A stretch of 64,000 nt of DNA from Brachycybe producta (Eukaryota; Arthropoda; Diplopoda; Playtdesmida; Andrognathidae). Location of the stretch: NCBI GenBank assembly GCA_036925085.1, contig JAUPFP010000011.1, positions 1,161,001 to 1,225,000 of the forward strand, written 5' to 3'. This document shows positions 23,359 through 34,756 of the stretch, in pieces. Position numbers and translations under genes: made by a program. Within the stretch, counting starts at the first letter, position 1. Each line of letters begins with the position of its first letter. The notes under the pieces are model-generated. The model searched no databases. It saw only the letters and a program-made list of their open reading frames with translations, and was not told the origin of the DNA.

Positions 23359-23758
23359 GATGCTCGCCATAATGAAACAAACAGGGACACACTGTGCAGG
23401 ACAAAAAGACACAGTAGTTGTGTGACACTATCGATCTTGTTAATTAATTAGAAAATGTTAATCTTCAAACTGTCATTTTTGGTTATTATAGATCTATGTA
23501 TAAAATGGATGCTTCAAGTTAATTCATGGTGCAATCTCATTTGAGGATCTTTTAGAAATCAATAAGTATCGGTTTTTCTGCATATTCAGAGTTCGTGCTA
23601 TTAATTTATTTTCATAGTTTTTTTTTCATCAAAAGTGGCATCTAAATCTTATCTTGCAAAGATTGTCTGAAAAAAGCTGCAGTTTACTATAGTGAAATGA
23701 GCTAATTATTTTCATTAGTTGGACATAATGATGTCACTATTAAGAAAGAAAAAAGCAC

Positions 23759-23980
23759 AAATCGCACCTCGGCTTTAAGAATGAACCGTCAAAAACACTT
23801 TTTTTGGGGGAAATGAGTTTAAAGTTGTATTTTTTTTTCTATCTCAATCTATTTTAAGGGAGATAAACAAACCGATATTGTGAATAGTTAAAAGGGTTTT
23901 TGCATTTGAAATGCTCTTCTTCTATATTAACTTTAAACTTATTTTTGAATTGTGCCACTCTGCCAGCTGAGGTACGAATT
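23759..23980. mobile_element. palindromic MITE family 3, copy 2
   Basis: Same ends (AAATCGCACCTCGGC; right end more diverged) and same interior phrases as 21503-21725. Lies in the intron of gene B. Confidence 0.75.
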
Positions 23981-24009
23981 ATGGTCTGTCTATTTGCAAC
24001 AATGAACTG

Positions 24010-24960
24010 CTTTTTGACCTCCATTGCTCTAAAGAGCAATGGAGGTATATAGGATCATGCAAGAAAAGGGGCAAAAAAGGATGTCTGTGTGGCTGTGTGT
24101 GTGTATGTGTGTGTGTATGTGTGTGTGTATGTGTGTGTGTGTGTGTGTGTGTCCGGAACCCGATTTAGTTCCTCGAACAACTCAAGAACGGAATGAGATA
24201 AAGACATGCAGTATTTTTTATTTGATTCCGTGGGTCAATATGAAGCTCCTGACAAAAAATTAGAAAATTTTACCCAGGGGTTATTTTTTTATGAATTTTT
24301 TAGAAACAAATTTTGAGTTTTTGGTCATAATTTTTAGTGGGTCGAACAACTCGAAAACGGGGCCACCTACAATAAAATGTCATCAGACTTAAAATGATGT
24401 AAACATTCTGACGATGAAACTGGAAAAAAATTGGAATTTTACAGCAATTCGATATATAAAATTTCGATTTTTTAAAAACGTAATTTTTTTTTCAAAAAAT
24501 CGAGATTCTTCCTCTTTCCAGTTGTAGCATTCGAAAGGGGGGACTTTTCTATTATTTAGGAGGGGTGTTCCTTTTTATGTTCTGTTATTATTTTTGTATA
24601 TTAGAATACATGTGACGTATTTTCATTTTAAACCCATATTATTACAAATGAATGACGCATGCGCATCACATGTAACTATGTCATGTACATGAGTACATAC
24701 ATGTGTGATTATCTATATACACATGCGCACACGTGTGTACATGTGCGTACACATGCGTACATGTGCGTACACATGCGCACACGTGTGTACATGTGCGTAC
24801 ACATGCGCACACGTGTGTACATGTGCCTACACATGCGCACAAGTGTGTACATGTGCGTACACATGCGCACAAGTGTGTACATGTGCGTACACATGCGCAC
24901 AATGAAAAAAAGTTGGTTATTGATATATGAAAGCATATATTAAAGCAATGGAGGTCTATA
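24010..24960. repeat. element flanked by AGCAATGGAGGT repeats, with (GT)n and minisatellite
   Basis: A palindrome CCTCCATTGCTC/GAGCAATGGAGG lies at 24018-24047, and AGCAATGGAGGTCTATAGG recurs at about 24944, so both ends carry the same motif. Between them lie a GT-rich tract (24093-24152) and the minisatellite at 24719-24900. Confidence 0.6.
24719..24900. repeat. ~30-bp minisatellite of alternating purine-pyrimidine sequence
   Basis: About six units built from ACATGCGCAC, ACGTGTGTAC and ATGTGCGTAC. The units are internally self-complementary and alternate purine and pyrimidine throughout, which favours Z-DNA and hairpins. Open reading frames here on both strands are products of the repeat. 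Confidence 0.85.
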
Positions 24961-25495
24961 GGGTTCCTTGAATCCCTTGTTATGCTTTATGTTTAGTCAC
25001 TTGAAGTGCCAGAATATCCCTCACAAGTTGAAAACCTGTTCAACTAGTTGAAAAGTTGAAATTAATCAACTTTGAATCGACTTTTTGGGTGATTAATTTA
25101 ATTATTGGTGCCTTTTCATTATTAAAACGCATTTCCAACCTCAATTTTGGCAAGTTAGATACAGGGCCTTACTGATCTTTAAAATACAGTAGAATATTTT
25201 TTTGCAAATATTTTAGACTTTCATTGAATGGAAAAATAATTGCAACATTATACGAGATGGGTGGTGAGACTCTTTGATTGTGTTTTAGTGAATGGAATTG
25301 TTATATGGAATTTTCGAAAATGTGACATGTGGGACAAAAACTGATACCTTTGTCTCCTTTTGACCCATTAAGACACTAGACGTTCGAAATTTTCACGTCC
25401 CATGAGACACGGTCAATTTTTCTGTTCCAAAGTTGCCTAAATGGCTGTAGCAACTAAACGACAATTCGAAACGCCAAAAATTTACCTTAATACCT

Positions 25496-26088
25496 TTAAG
25501 ATGATCTTAAAAAGAAGAATACCTCCAGAGGTTTCTTTTCAAAATATTGTCAAGACTTACCCAGCTATTGTCAAAACGATTTTTAAATTTTAATGTAAGT
25601 CAATAAAACCATAAAAAAACTTTAATGAAGTGACTTTTCCTGAGTCACCAAACGACGCCATTTTAAATTTCCAACAACGACAGTCTCCCCCCCCCCTCCC
25701 ATTTTGGTGACAAAGGTTGTCACCTCACATTTCCAGAATTCCTTAATCAAATACTTGTATTCCCTGTTCATAATCAACTCATTACAACCTTCCATGTGGA
25801 ATAATTCAAACATTAAATCCATAGTACTTTGAAATGAAAGTAATGTGAGCCGGTGATCGCAACACATCAGAATTCGAGTAGAGGAGTAGACTTTGGGGGG
25901 TTTTGTTGCCAATGTCTGTTGTTTGGCGGCGCATCTATCTGATAAATTTCATTTATAGTCAACTGATTTTTAATTTTTTAAATTATATTCATGACTTATT
26001 TTAAATTTTAAAAATCGTTTTGGCAATTGTTGAATAATTCTTGAGAATACTTTGACAAGAAAATTCTGGAGGTAATGGTATCTTTAAA
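25496..26088. mobile_element. palindromic MITE family 2, copy 2 (inverted relative to copy 1)
   Basis: Matches 10904-11472 in opposite orientation: AATTCCTTAAT, TGTCACCTCACATTTCC, CAAAACCCCCCAAAGT-type phrase and GGAGGTAATGG at the right end. Non-coding. Confidence 0.75.
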
Positions 26089-26524
26089 GAACTGAAAGAT
26101 GGCTAGCAAGATGGCCTTTTTAAAGTTAATTTTCATAAACAGGGGGCAAAGTAGCATAATTCGACATTTTTTAAAATAAAAAAACCCTTTGAATATTGCA
26201 AAAAAAAAAAAATAACGATTTAATACCTAGCCACTACATTCAAGATGAGATTACACTGTAAATTATCTTTGAAAATTCAACTTAGGCACTAAGGTGACTA
26301 GAATCAAGGCCATGTTTTTGGACACATCAAATTTCGCTTAATATTGCATCTATGGAGTCGTGCACAGCACGTGCAAACTCAGTTGTCTATTTTTTTTTTA
26401 ATACAATATACTTCTGAAATGAAATTTGTGTTGCACATTCATAAACAAATAGTGCTATTCCAAACTACTAAATGAAATTTTTTACTTAGTTAAAAAACTC
26501 ACAAAAAGAAAGATCATAGGAGGC

Positions 26525-26650
26525 CTACGGGATAAAGCCATTTGCCATTAAGACACATACCCTAAAGCCGTTTGCCCTAATACCAATTGCTCTTAAGGAA
26601 TAATTGCCCTAAAAGGATATTTGTCCTAAAACCATTTGCCCTATATGTTT
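26525..26650. repeat. TTTGCCCTAAAA-type repeat fragment
   Basis: Several diverged copies of GCCATTTGCCCTAAA/CCTAAAACCATTTGCCC. The same family occurs at 32748-32985, 43771-44520 and 58296-58375. Confidence 0.75.
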
Positions 26651-27404
26651 TTTTACGAATAAACAACTTGTAGAATCATTTCTATAATGTCCAGAAAAGC
26701 CAGGCAAAACTGGGTTTTTTTAATTCAAAAATTTTCTTAACAAAGTTAGTTTTGAAATAAAACGTTTTAATGGCATCGCAAAGTTACTTTGGGACCCTTG
26801 TTTGTTCTGAAATTAGTTTTGAAGTTTATTTTTTTTAACGATTTGCAAGCTAAATTATGTCACAAATTAACTTTCCTTTTTACACCACACAGTGTCCTTT
26901 TGGCCTAATATATGTGGTCTAAACGAGGACAAATATTAGCTCAGATGGTCAATTTTATTCGTAATGTACGATCAGATTCAACTATTTGTTTCAATATTTT
27001 AGTGTATAGTCAATAGTTTGCATTGGCATGTGGCAAAAAACCATGGTATTAGTAACTTACTTTCTTCTTAAAATCGTACTGCCCAACAATCCCCTATTAT
27101 ATCATATACACAAAAAACGGAGATTCAACCTTTTCACTTTTTACTTATGCTATAGTAATTTGTTTCAATGCAATAATTATATACAAGCCTAAAATTAATG
27201 CAATATTTTCGAATTTAAGTTTGAAAATTTCTCCGCAAGCAGTCAAGGATGTTTGTGGCAAAGGGACAAGAGTCCAGTTATAGGAAGCAAAATGTATTGT
27301 CAAAACCCTAAGATATAAATGAACAATTTGTTCTCGTGCAATCGAAATCATGCATTGTCAAAAAATTAGCAGCCTCTTTACCCAAGTATATAATATCCTA
27401 CACC
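26650..27404. other. no gene seen (intron of gene B)
   Basis: AT-rich sequence. The open frame at 27145-27351 has no recognisable domain. Confidence 0.4.
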
Positions 27405-27703
27405 AAGCATGTCAAACTCAAAGACTAACACGGGCCGAATAAACAAGGTCTAAGTTTTATGTGGACCGCAAAAAAAACAAAAACTTCAATTTTTAATTTT
27501 CAAAAAGAACAAAGACATTAGATTGTTACTTTAGAAATGTAATAATGGCAGCACAAAATGAAAATTCGAATATGTTTTTCAAAGGTGAGAAAAAGTAGTT
27601 TAAAAATTAAGCTACGACATTTTTATTAAAACTTTTGTTCCGAACCTTTATATTGGCTGGGCCGCAAAGATATTCGTTGTGGGTCGCGAGTTTGACATGC
27701 TTA
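27405..27703. mobile_element. hAT-like element fragment with AGCATGTCAAACTC ends
   Basis: The left end AAGCATGTCAAACTCAAAG is mirrored by GCGAGTTTGACATGCTT at the right end, with GGGCCG/GGGCCGC motifs near both ends. This termini type is widespread among animal hAT-like MITEs. No target duplication could be confirmed. Confidence 0.6.
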
Positions 27704-27709
27704 CCCTAG

Positions 27710-28488
27710 ACAGTTTAATTTTTCAATACATATTCTGTACATTTGTGGTGCAGTTTAGAGATGCTGAGTCTTGTCTTAACTCAAATTCGATTCAGTTTCG
27801 TTTATGGAATCAATTTTGACCGATTAATCAAAATAATAATAAAAAGAAAATCATAAAATTCGAAATAGAAACATAAAAATGTTTGAAAGTATCTAAATAA
27901 AAAAAAAATGGAACAATCGAAATTAAGAGAAAAAAAAATAGAAAAAAATTATAATCTAAGTTATGTTTATTAAAATAATTAAAATAAAATCGCAATAATT
28001 AAAATTAAATTAAGCAAAACACAAAGTACTTTTTATACAAATGCATATCACATTTTTGTTATTTTAAGTTTGATTTTTTTGTTTCATTTTTCTCGATTAA
28101 TCTCATTATAGATGCTTTGCAATTTTAAGCTAGTAAAATGCACGAAATAAAATTTAAAAAAAAAAACGTTATAATTTAAATTAAAGTTTTTTATTTATTT
28201 TGTAATTAACTATTGTTAAATGTGTTGAGTTCTGCCAAAACGAAACAAAATAAAATAAAACACAAACAAAACACATTTTTGGCTACAACTTGCTACTTTC
28301 CTCAAAATCTGAGGAAAATCTTCCTGAAAATCTTTCGTGATAACGAAATATAAGAAATCTTTCATCACGAAAAAAAAAAAAAAATACCGTGACGACACTT
28401 ACGAAATAATTTTAAATATATCATATTTTCAATGTATTTCGTATTTTCTCAAATTTCGTTTTGCAGTGCGCAAAGTATCTATTAACTA
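27710..28488. other. very AT-rich, no gene (intron of gene B)
   Basis: A-rich and T-rich stretches without recognised features. Confidence 0.4.
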
Positions 28489-28490
28489 TA

Positions 28491-30051
28491 CAGTGCGTTT
28501 CATATATATAGACGCACCCAAAAAATTGGTTATAACTCGAGTTATAGTCAATGGATTCACCTGAAATTTTCAGCATAAAGAGATCATCTTATATTCTAAA
28601 CTTTCTGCTAGGCAGAAATTTGTTTCTTTAAAAGGTAAAAATTAAAAAAATTAAAAACTGGAAAATGACCGTTTCATAATTATAGACGCAATAATGAACT
28701 TTTCACTTTTATTAATTATTGTGACAAAATAACATGCTGAATCATTAAAAATAGTAAGGTATACAACTGTTATGATGTTTCAAAACTTAAAACATTCTTT
28801 TTTACAGAATTAAACAATATTTATAAGCAAATTTGCAGAAATTCTACCCGAAACAGCTAAAATGGGACTTTTCAACTCTGCTATTGTAGTATAATCATAG
28901 CAATCTGTAAATCATTATTGTATGATGTTGTCCCGAAAGTTCTCTGTAAGATTTAAGTCGGGGACACCCTGGCCATTCGAGAGTGGTGATATTCTGGTTT
29001 CGTAACCATTGATTCCTTAGATTACTGGAGCGAACTGGTGCATTTTCTTGCTCGAATGCTAAGCTAACGCTAGGAAATCGACTTTGGCAGGTCAGTAAAC
29101 ACTATCATAATATTGTCTGATAATAAACATTATTTTTTGGTTGGTTCAAATGCGCTAAATACTTCGCATATTGTTAGGCCACCACCACCGACATATCTGA
29201 GTGCGTGAAAAAATTCAATCTCGATGATTCTGACGGTTTTTTTTTCTTTCTTCATATTGGAAGGATGTTACGAGAAAAGCACAATATTTTCCTAAACAAA
29301 ATTTCGGCAGTGGGGGAGCCTAATATTATGGGGAACATTTAGTGCCTTTCAAACGAGCAGCTTAGTTTTTGAAACGCGAGCTTAGCATTTATTTCAACCC
29401 AAATAAATATCAGTGATTATCAGACAATGTTACGAGGGTATGTACTGCCATATTACACTTCTTCTATAGCATTTGCTTAGTATTCCAGCAAGAAAATGGC
29501 CCAGTTTCCTCCAATAACCTAACGAAGGAATGGTTACGGAACCAAAATATCACCACTCTCGAATGGCCGGCGTGTCTCCCGGACTTAAATCCTGATGAAA
29601 ACGTTTGGGACATCATTGTACATGATGATTAAGCAGATTGCCATCATGATAATACAATATCAAAGCTGAATATTGCCATTTTAGCTCCTTTTCAGTAGAA
29701 TTTCGGTAAATTTGCTTATAAATATTGTTTAATTCTGTAAAAAAGAATGTTTTAAGTTTTGAAACATCATAACAGTCGTATACCTTACTATTTTTAATGA
29801 TTCAGCATGTTATTTTGTCACAATAATTAATAAAAGTGAAAAGTTCATTAGTGCGTCTATAATTATGAAACGGTCATTTTCCAGTTTTTAATTTTTTTAA
29901 TTTTTACCTTTTAAAGAAAAAAATTTCTGCCTAGCAGAAAGTTTAGAATATAAGATGATCTCTTTATGCTGAAAATTTCAGGTGAATCCATTGACTATAA
30001 CTCGAGTTATAACCAATTTTTGGGGTGCGTCTATATATATGAAACGCACTG
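28491..30051. mobile_element. palindromic Tc1-like element, copy B
   Basis: Flanked by TA on both sides, with ends CAGTGCGTTTCATATATA and its inverse. About 200 bp of each end is nearly identical inverted repeat. Farther in, both arms carry the 3' part of a Tc1 transposase in opposite directions. The right arm reads LTKEWLRNQNITTLEWPAC, then PDLNPDENVWDII, the conserved DDE region containing the last catalytic Glu; the position of the second Asp reads Glu (QQENGP). The left arm has a frameshift before DLN. The centre is ~230 bp of non-palindromic sequence. It cannot encode a transposase, so it must have moved in trans. Confidence 0.88.
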
Positions 30052-30183
30052 TATAATCGCTATATTATTTAAACCGTTTTTATGTTAGTTGATTCTTATT
30101 GCAGTTTAATTTTCGAAAATATATCGAATTTGTTTAGGCTTGATGTATATTATCACATAATAGTAAATAATTTTTTTATATAC

Positions 30184-30228
30184 CTGCGTGCAAACGGCGA
30201 CAATGAGTAGAGCATAAACGAATTTCAT
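30184..30228 (-). CDS. gene B exon 1: signal peptide
   Basis: Reads MKFVYALLIVAVCTQ and then donor GTATAT. Phase-0 joining to 22567 gives the continuation VLFA, completing a typical signal peptide. It is the shortest of the four first exons (15 codons). A long intron separates it from exon 2. Assignment rests on phase, strand, order, and similarity to the exon pairs of genes A, C and D. Confidence 0.72.
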
Positions 30229-30340
30229 CGTTATTTTTGGGTGTGGTTTGTCCAATTTGAAGCAAACTTCTGAATGATATTTTTCGAATGTGCTGCTGTT
30301 AATGTTTTCTTTCAGATTCGAATTTCGAAAGTTTCAATAG

Positions 30341-30348
30341 TTTTATAT
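30341..30348 (-). promoter_or_regulatory. TATA box of gene B
   Basis: Minus-strand TATATAAAA lies about 115 bp upstream of the ATG. A CTGAAAGAAA motif follows at 30304-30315, near the expected start site; the same motif is at 54631-54641 in gene D. Confidence 0.6.
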
Positions 30349-30359
30349 AGTAATACATG

Positions 30360-31165
30360 TATTTATATGCTGTATCTATGTGTTTAATGACATAATGAGA
30401 TTTGTTTAGTATGAGATTATATAGCATTGTTTTCACACAATACGTCAGTTGTTTTCGTTTGAACAAGTGCTATACTACCAAATCGACTGTTGAGATCCAT
30501 CAATATGTTTATTAAAAGGAGTATCAATTCTGTCACGTTCATTATTGACTTGAAATGTTGAATGGGTGTTCTTGTTTTCTATTGCCTAGGCGTATGACGT
30601 GCCTACGTATTTTTAACAGAATTTTTGACACCTGAGCCTACCAACAAGTAGTTACTGGTTTTTTTAATAAGTCATTGCTAATGAATATGCATGTTGTAAA
30701 TATATGTATCAAGAGTTTTTTTTTTCGAAACAACAACTTTGTCGAGCTTGTGGACTGTTTATATTGTATTTGGGTTATGCATTTAAACGAAACAAGTTAG
30801 CAAATGGAAAGGAGGCAAGGTTACTAATTGCATATATCCCGGACTTTGAAATGAAAATGAAACATTTTGAGATAGATCTAACAATGGATTCTGCAAACAT
30901 AAATGCTCGTGTGTTTATATAGATGTACAGTATATAATGTATGTAGTTTGTAATAAATAATACATTATTCATACAGGCCTGTGTAAGGTATATGTATTAC
31001 GTATATGTATTACGTATATTTCTTGTCCGTGTGAGTCCGGTTTTATAATTGGACAATATGACTAACTTTGGTGACAAGAAAGTTAAGACATTGTGCAGTA
31101 TGTTTCAGAACCAGTGAATCAATTTATTTTATTTGCAAAGTAGGACCTATATAAAAGTGGCTGGC
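30360..31165. other. intergenic, no gene seen
   Basis: Region upstream of gene B. The open frame at 30704-30922 has no recognised domain. Confidence 0.4.
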
Positions 31166-31224
31166 GTGGTGGCTAAATCGTTTAAAATTAGACAACTATG
31201 AAAAAAAAAAATAGCAACCAAATT

Positions 31225-31320
31225 GCAATTGAATCGGTCATTTTAGAAACAACACAAGTCCCATGGACCTACGTTAACGTGGATCTTACGTATGCTGTTT
31301 CTAAAATGACCGATTCAAGT
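31225..31320. repeat. short inverted repeat
   Basis: TTGAATCGGTCATTTTAGAAACA (arm at 31230) pairs with its inverse ending at 31318, with a ~45-bp spacer. Probably a small MITE. Confidence 0.6.
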
Positions 31321-31991
31321 ATAAATTTTTGTGTACAGGGTACTTTTTGAAATTAAATAAAGCATATATTTAAGAACATTATCATATAAAAATTTGTCAA
31401 TTTCATCATAAGTTTTTTTTTTAATTATTAGTTAAAAATCTATACGCAATAATCTGTATTTTTAATTAACTCTAAATGTATGCCGAGATTTTTGCCATAT
31501 AGCAATAAAATCTTAAAACTAACCAAACTATGTATCAGTTTAGTTGTCATTTTCAGAGTCTTTTGAAAATTTGAATTGTCTTGAATTTATAAAAATTGGG
31601 ATTTTCGTTAATCTATACTATATTTTTTGAAAGTTTGTCATTCTGTTTGTATGTCCGAAGCATCGAAATTCCACAAACGGCACAACGTAGCACAATGAAA
31701 CTTGTACAGGACATTCTGCTGCCGATTTCTAGGTCAACGCAACTTAATTCAAGTCGCCATGTCGTTCACTTCACGAGTTATGGACATGTGATTATTTATT
31801 GTGTGGAACGTTTTGACCTGGAAGCCGTGCACTAAAGCCAGTAATGATTAAAAAAATTTAAGACAAAATTGAAATTTTTTACATAAAAGATGTTCTGAAA
31901 TATACATGTACTTTTTTATTTCAGTAAATATTTTAATGAAATATTGACAGAAATACATACATGAAATTTAGCTTTAATATGTAGACACTTG

Positions 31992-32491
31992 TGTGACACC
32001 CTGTATTAGCAGAATGGTGGAACACCCCGTAGAAATTCCTTTCTTTCAGCATGGCACCCCTTGGTGCACAGATTGCCAAACTTGGGTGGCCCGAATTCTA
32101 GTGAATTCGAGGAACCAAGTTGAACCATGAGAAATTGGGAAGAGTCCCAAAAATACCTTTCCTTATAATAGTCTCAACCCGGGCATATGATTGGCCCAGT
32201 TGGTCAATCATTGAGCCCTGAGGTGACAGTCGCCCCTCCCAAGAGACCGAATGAAAGTGCCGTGCCACTTACGTGTGAGGACAGTTTGAGATAGAGAATC
32301 GAGACAGTTATTCAGCGATTTTCAGAAAGTTCAGTCCGGGAACAAGCCTGACTAAGAGATTTTTATAGTTAATTATGTATGTGCAACTATGTAAAAGATA
32401 ACCAGTAAAGGACTTTTATCTACCTCAAATTGTGTGAATGTTGTGTATTGGGTGTTGTTTCCGATTCCCGAAAATAGCGGAACTTCCAACA
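31992..32491 (+). mobile_element. LTR (second family, TGTGACACCCTGTATT start)
   Basis: Starts TGTGACACCCTGTATTAG and likely ends near CTTCCAACA. Length about 500 bp. The start motif is nearly the same as in the LTRs at 14735 and 19285, but the body is different. Sequence from 32492 to 32748 (GC-richer than surroundings) could be the first part of an internal region. Confidence 0.55.
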
Positions 32492-32747
32492 GAGGCACTC
32501 GGACCCTATCTGAGTCCCTTTGATTGGAGCCTCCAGGAAACTCAATAGAACAGAACGAGCGCCATCGCAGTCATCACGCCCTGTACAGAAGATCCCTAAG
32601 GAGCAAAGTCTTTTTGTGGGCTTTAAAGTGGTTGAGCCGATCGCGGAAGGACTGTACTAACAGAAATGTCGCGACTGGTAAAATCGGTCACTGGTCCGCA
32701 GCCCGCACGACTCCAAGCGGGCGGTGCACGAGGGCCAGTTGCATCAC

Positions 32748-32985
32748 ACTTGCCCTAAAAACATTTGCCCTAAAGGGAAATTTGATCTAAAGGGAAATTT
32801 GCCCTAAAACCATTTACCTGAAAGGGGTGTTGCCCTAATCAATAGTCTAAATATAAGTAATTTGGCGTTTTTTTCTTGCCTCTAGCCCGCAGAACTTATT
32901 TAACATACTCCACCACAAGACACTAAACCGTATGACAATAAAGAAGAAAAAAAAGTGGTTTTAGGGCAAATGTCATTTAGAGAAA
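32748..32985. mobile_element. TTTGCCC fold-back element, short copy
   Basis: The left side has repeated TTTGCCCTAAA/GGGAAATTTG, and the right side has the inverse GTGGTTTTAGGGCAAATGTC. The centre (CAGAACTTATTTAACATA, CCACAAGACACT) matches the centre of 43771-44520. Confidence 0.75.
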
Positions 32986-32999
32986 ATTTTAATTTTTAA

Positions 33000-33250
33000 A
33001 TTGCACAGTGTCAGTTTTTGGTTCAAACATTTTCACAGTTGTCCATTTTTAATGGTACGAAGTACAATGCCCACTTTAAATATGTTTACCTAGTGATATA
33101 TTTTCATTAAATTGGAAAGTGTGCTTCTACTTTAAAAGAAATGTTTCTAAATTGCCAATTTTTAAACTCCTTTTTGAGTAAGAAAAACACATATATTAAA
33201 ATATTAATAAATGTGCCTAAAACAAGGTTTAGAAAAACAGAAAAAAATCG
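33000..33250. repeat. partial copy of the 6986-7739 MITE
   Basis: Shares TTGTCCATTTTTAATGGT-type sequence, CCACTTTAAATATG and CTAGTGATA with 7130-7200. Only one arm is present. Confidence 0.5.
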
Positions 33251-33778
33251 CCACGTGAACCAATGTGTTGGCTAAGCTGTGATTTGCTTATGTTCCCTTA
33301 GCGTTAACAGGTAATTTTATATTTATATTTAATGTAAATTAATACCTGAAGTTTTAAAAATAGAAAAAAATAATTTATTGCGACTAAAAATACAGCGTTA
33401 CAAAAGAGGAAGTGAGGGGTTAAAACTTCGTTCTTATTGCTATTAGGAAAAAAAAAAATTTTTTCTTCGAAATAATTTTGGGATGTTGCCTTGTAATTAA
33501 TAATAAGACTGTGATGTTGTGATACTGTGATGTATAGTATGAAGTGACGGCACTATATTGATATAGAATGAACATGTCACTTAAAAAAATAGAATTCGTT
33601 TTTTATTAAAGTAATATTACTGGAACTTGCAAAGTTATTGACAATTTGTAGTTAACTCCGTTATTAATGGTTGCAAAAGTTTTAATGTGTCCAGATGGCC
33701 ACTTTCAATCTGATTTTCAGGATACATTGTTAGGTAGAGGGCTATTGATGAAAATTAAACATTTATTTTGCTGTTAAA

Positions 33779-34045
33779 TGTGTGACACCCTGCCAGTCAG
33801 GGTGCCTTACACATCGCTTCCCTGTCATTCCTTCGATTGGTACCGCACGGTCCATTAAACCCGCCCCGTCTAATATGCGCCCTCCTTTACCTCTTGGTGA
33901 CCACTTTCTCCCATCCTCTTGTGAAGATGGGCAGATTGACACTGAGGAAAGGTGTACCAGCCACTTGGTTGCCAGTTTACCTCTTTGAGAGGTGTACCCT
34001 AAAGTGACGGCCCCCAGAACAATCTTGTTCTATTTATATCCATCT
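33779..34045 (+). mobile_element. LTR-like fragment interrupted by a hAT element
   Basis: Begins TGTGACACCCTGCCAG, with the start motif of the other LTRs. The body is GC-richer than its flanks, with a possible TATA (CTATTTATATCC). It stops at the hAT insertion at 34054. Confidence 0.45.
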
Positions 34046-34053
34046 AAACATCT

Positions 34054-34748
34054 CAGTGGCGTAGCTAGGCTTGGTTTCGCCCCCCCCCCCCCGCCACTTA
34101 AAACTGTGCACCCCTTTTACCGCCCCCTAGATGACGATGCGTGAATTCATGTGTGAGGTGTCTGTGTCGCCGTGCCCATTGATCTCTATGAACAGGTGGG
34201 GGATGGGGGGTGCTATTTTGATGAACGGCGGAACGGGTAGGAACAACAGTAGAAACAGTCGGAAGGTTAGATTTAGTTAAGCTTGTTGCAGGGGGTTTGC
34301 GGAGAGGGGGGCGCAGCCCCTATTTTTTAAAGAATCATAAATCTTTTTAAAATTACGGAACAGTCGGAACAGTGGACTAATTTGATGAAATAATCTTTAA
34401 TAAATGGGGGCTTGCGCCCCTCAGACCCCCTGCAACAGGGTTAATTTAACTAAACCTAACCTTCCGACTGTTCCTACTATTTTTCCGACTGTTCCTACTG
34501 TAAATTGTTCTGACCTGTTCCACCATTCATCAACATAGCACCCCCCCCCCCCGTATGAATACTTTAATGGTGCAAGTATGTAGTTTTTAAGAATAAATAT
34601 TAAACGAAAGTCGATGTATTTTCGAAAATAATTGAATAAATTATGCGAGTAAATTCAATTATTTTTGAAAATACATCGACTTTCATTTCGTTTTTTGTGC
34701 CCCCCTCCCCTCAGTTGCTGGTCTTGCGGTTCCCTAGCTACGCCTCTG
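34054..34748. mobile_element. hAT element with 8-bp target duplication AAACATCT
   Basis: Ends CAGTGGCGTAGCTAGGC and CCTAGCTACGCCTCTG, flanked by AAACATCT at 34046-34053 and 34749-34756. Internal inverted segments (GTTCCTACTGTT, CTAACCTTCCGACTGTT and their inverses) and a hairpin at about 34605-34690 are present. It has no transposase, so it is non-autonomous. Confidence 0.88.
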
Positions 34749-34756
34749 AAACATCT

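Larger units (their letters stand above)
22568..30183 (-). other. intron of gene B (7.6 kb), filled with repeats
   Basis: The donor CAG|GTATAT lies at 30183 and the acceptor GACAG at 22568, in phase 0. Listed elements inside are a hAT-like element, two MITEs, a Z-DNA-like minisatellite, TTTGCCC repeats, a second hAT-like element and the 1.56-kb palindromic Tc1 element, whose edge is only about 130 bp from exon 1. A more distant pairing for exon 1 cannot be excluded without RNA. Confidence 0.65.

Noticed and set aside
24659-24943. Cys/His/Thr-rich frames on both strands that look like zinc-binding repeats
   Set aside because: Product of the alternating minisatellite; present in several frames at once.
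28491-30051. Active Tc1 transposase gene
   Set aside because: Only the 3' third is present in each arm, with frameshift in one and an altered second catalytic position in the other.
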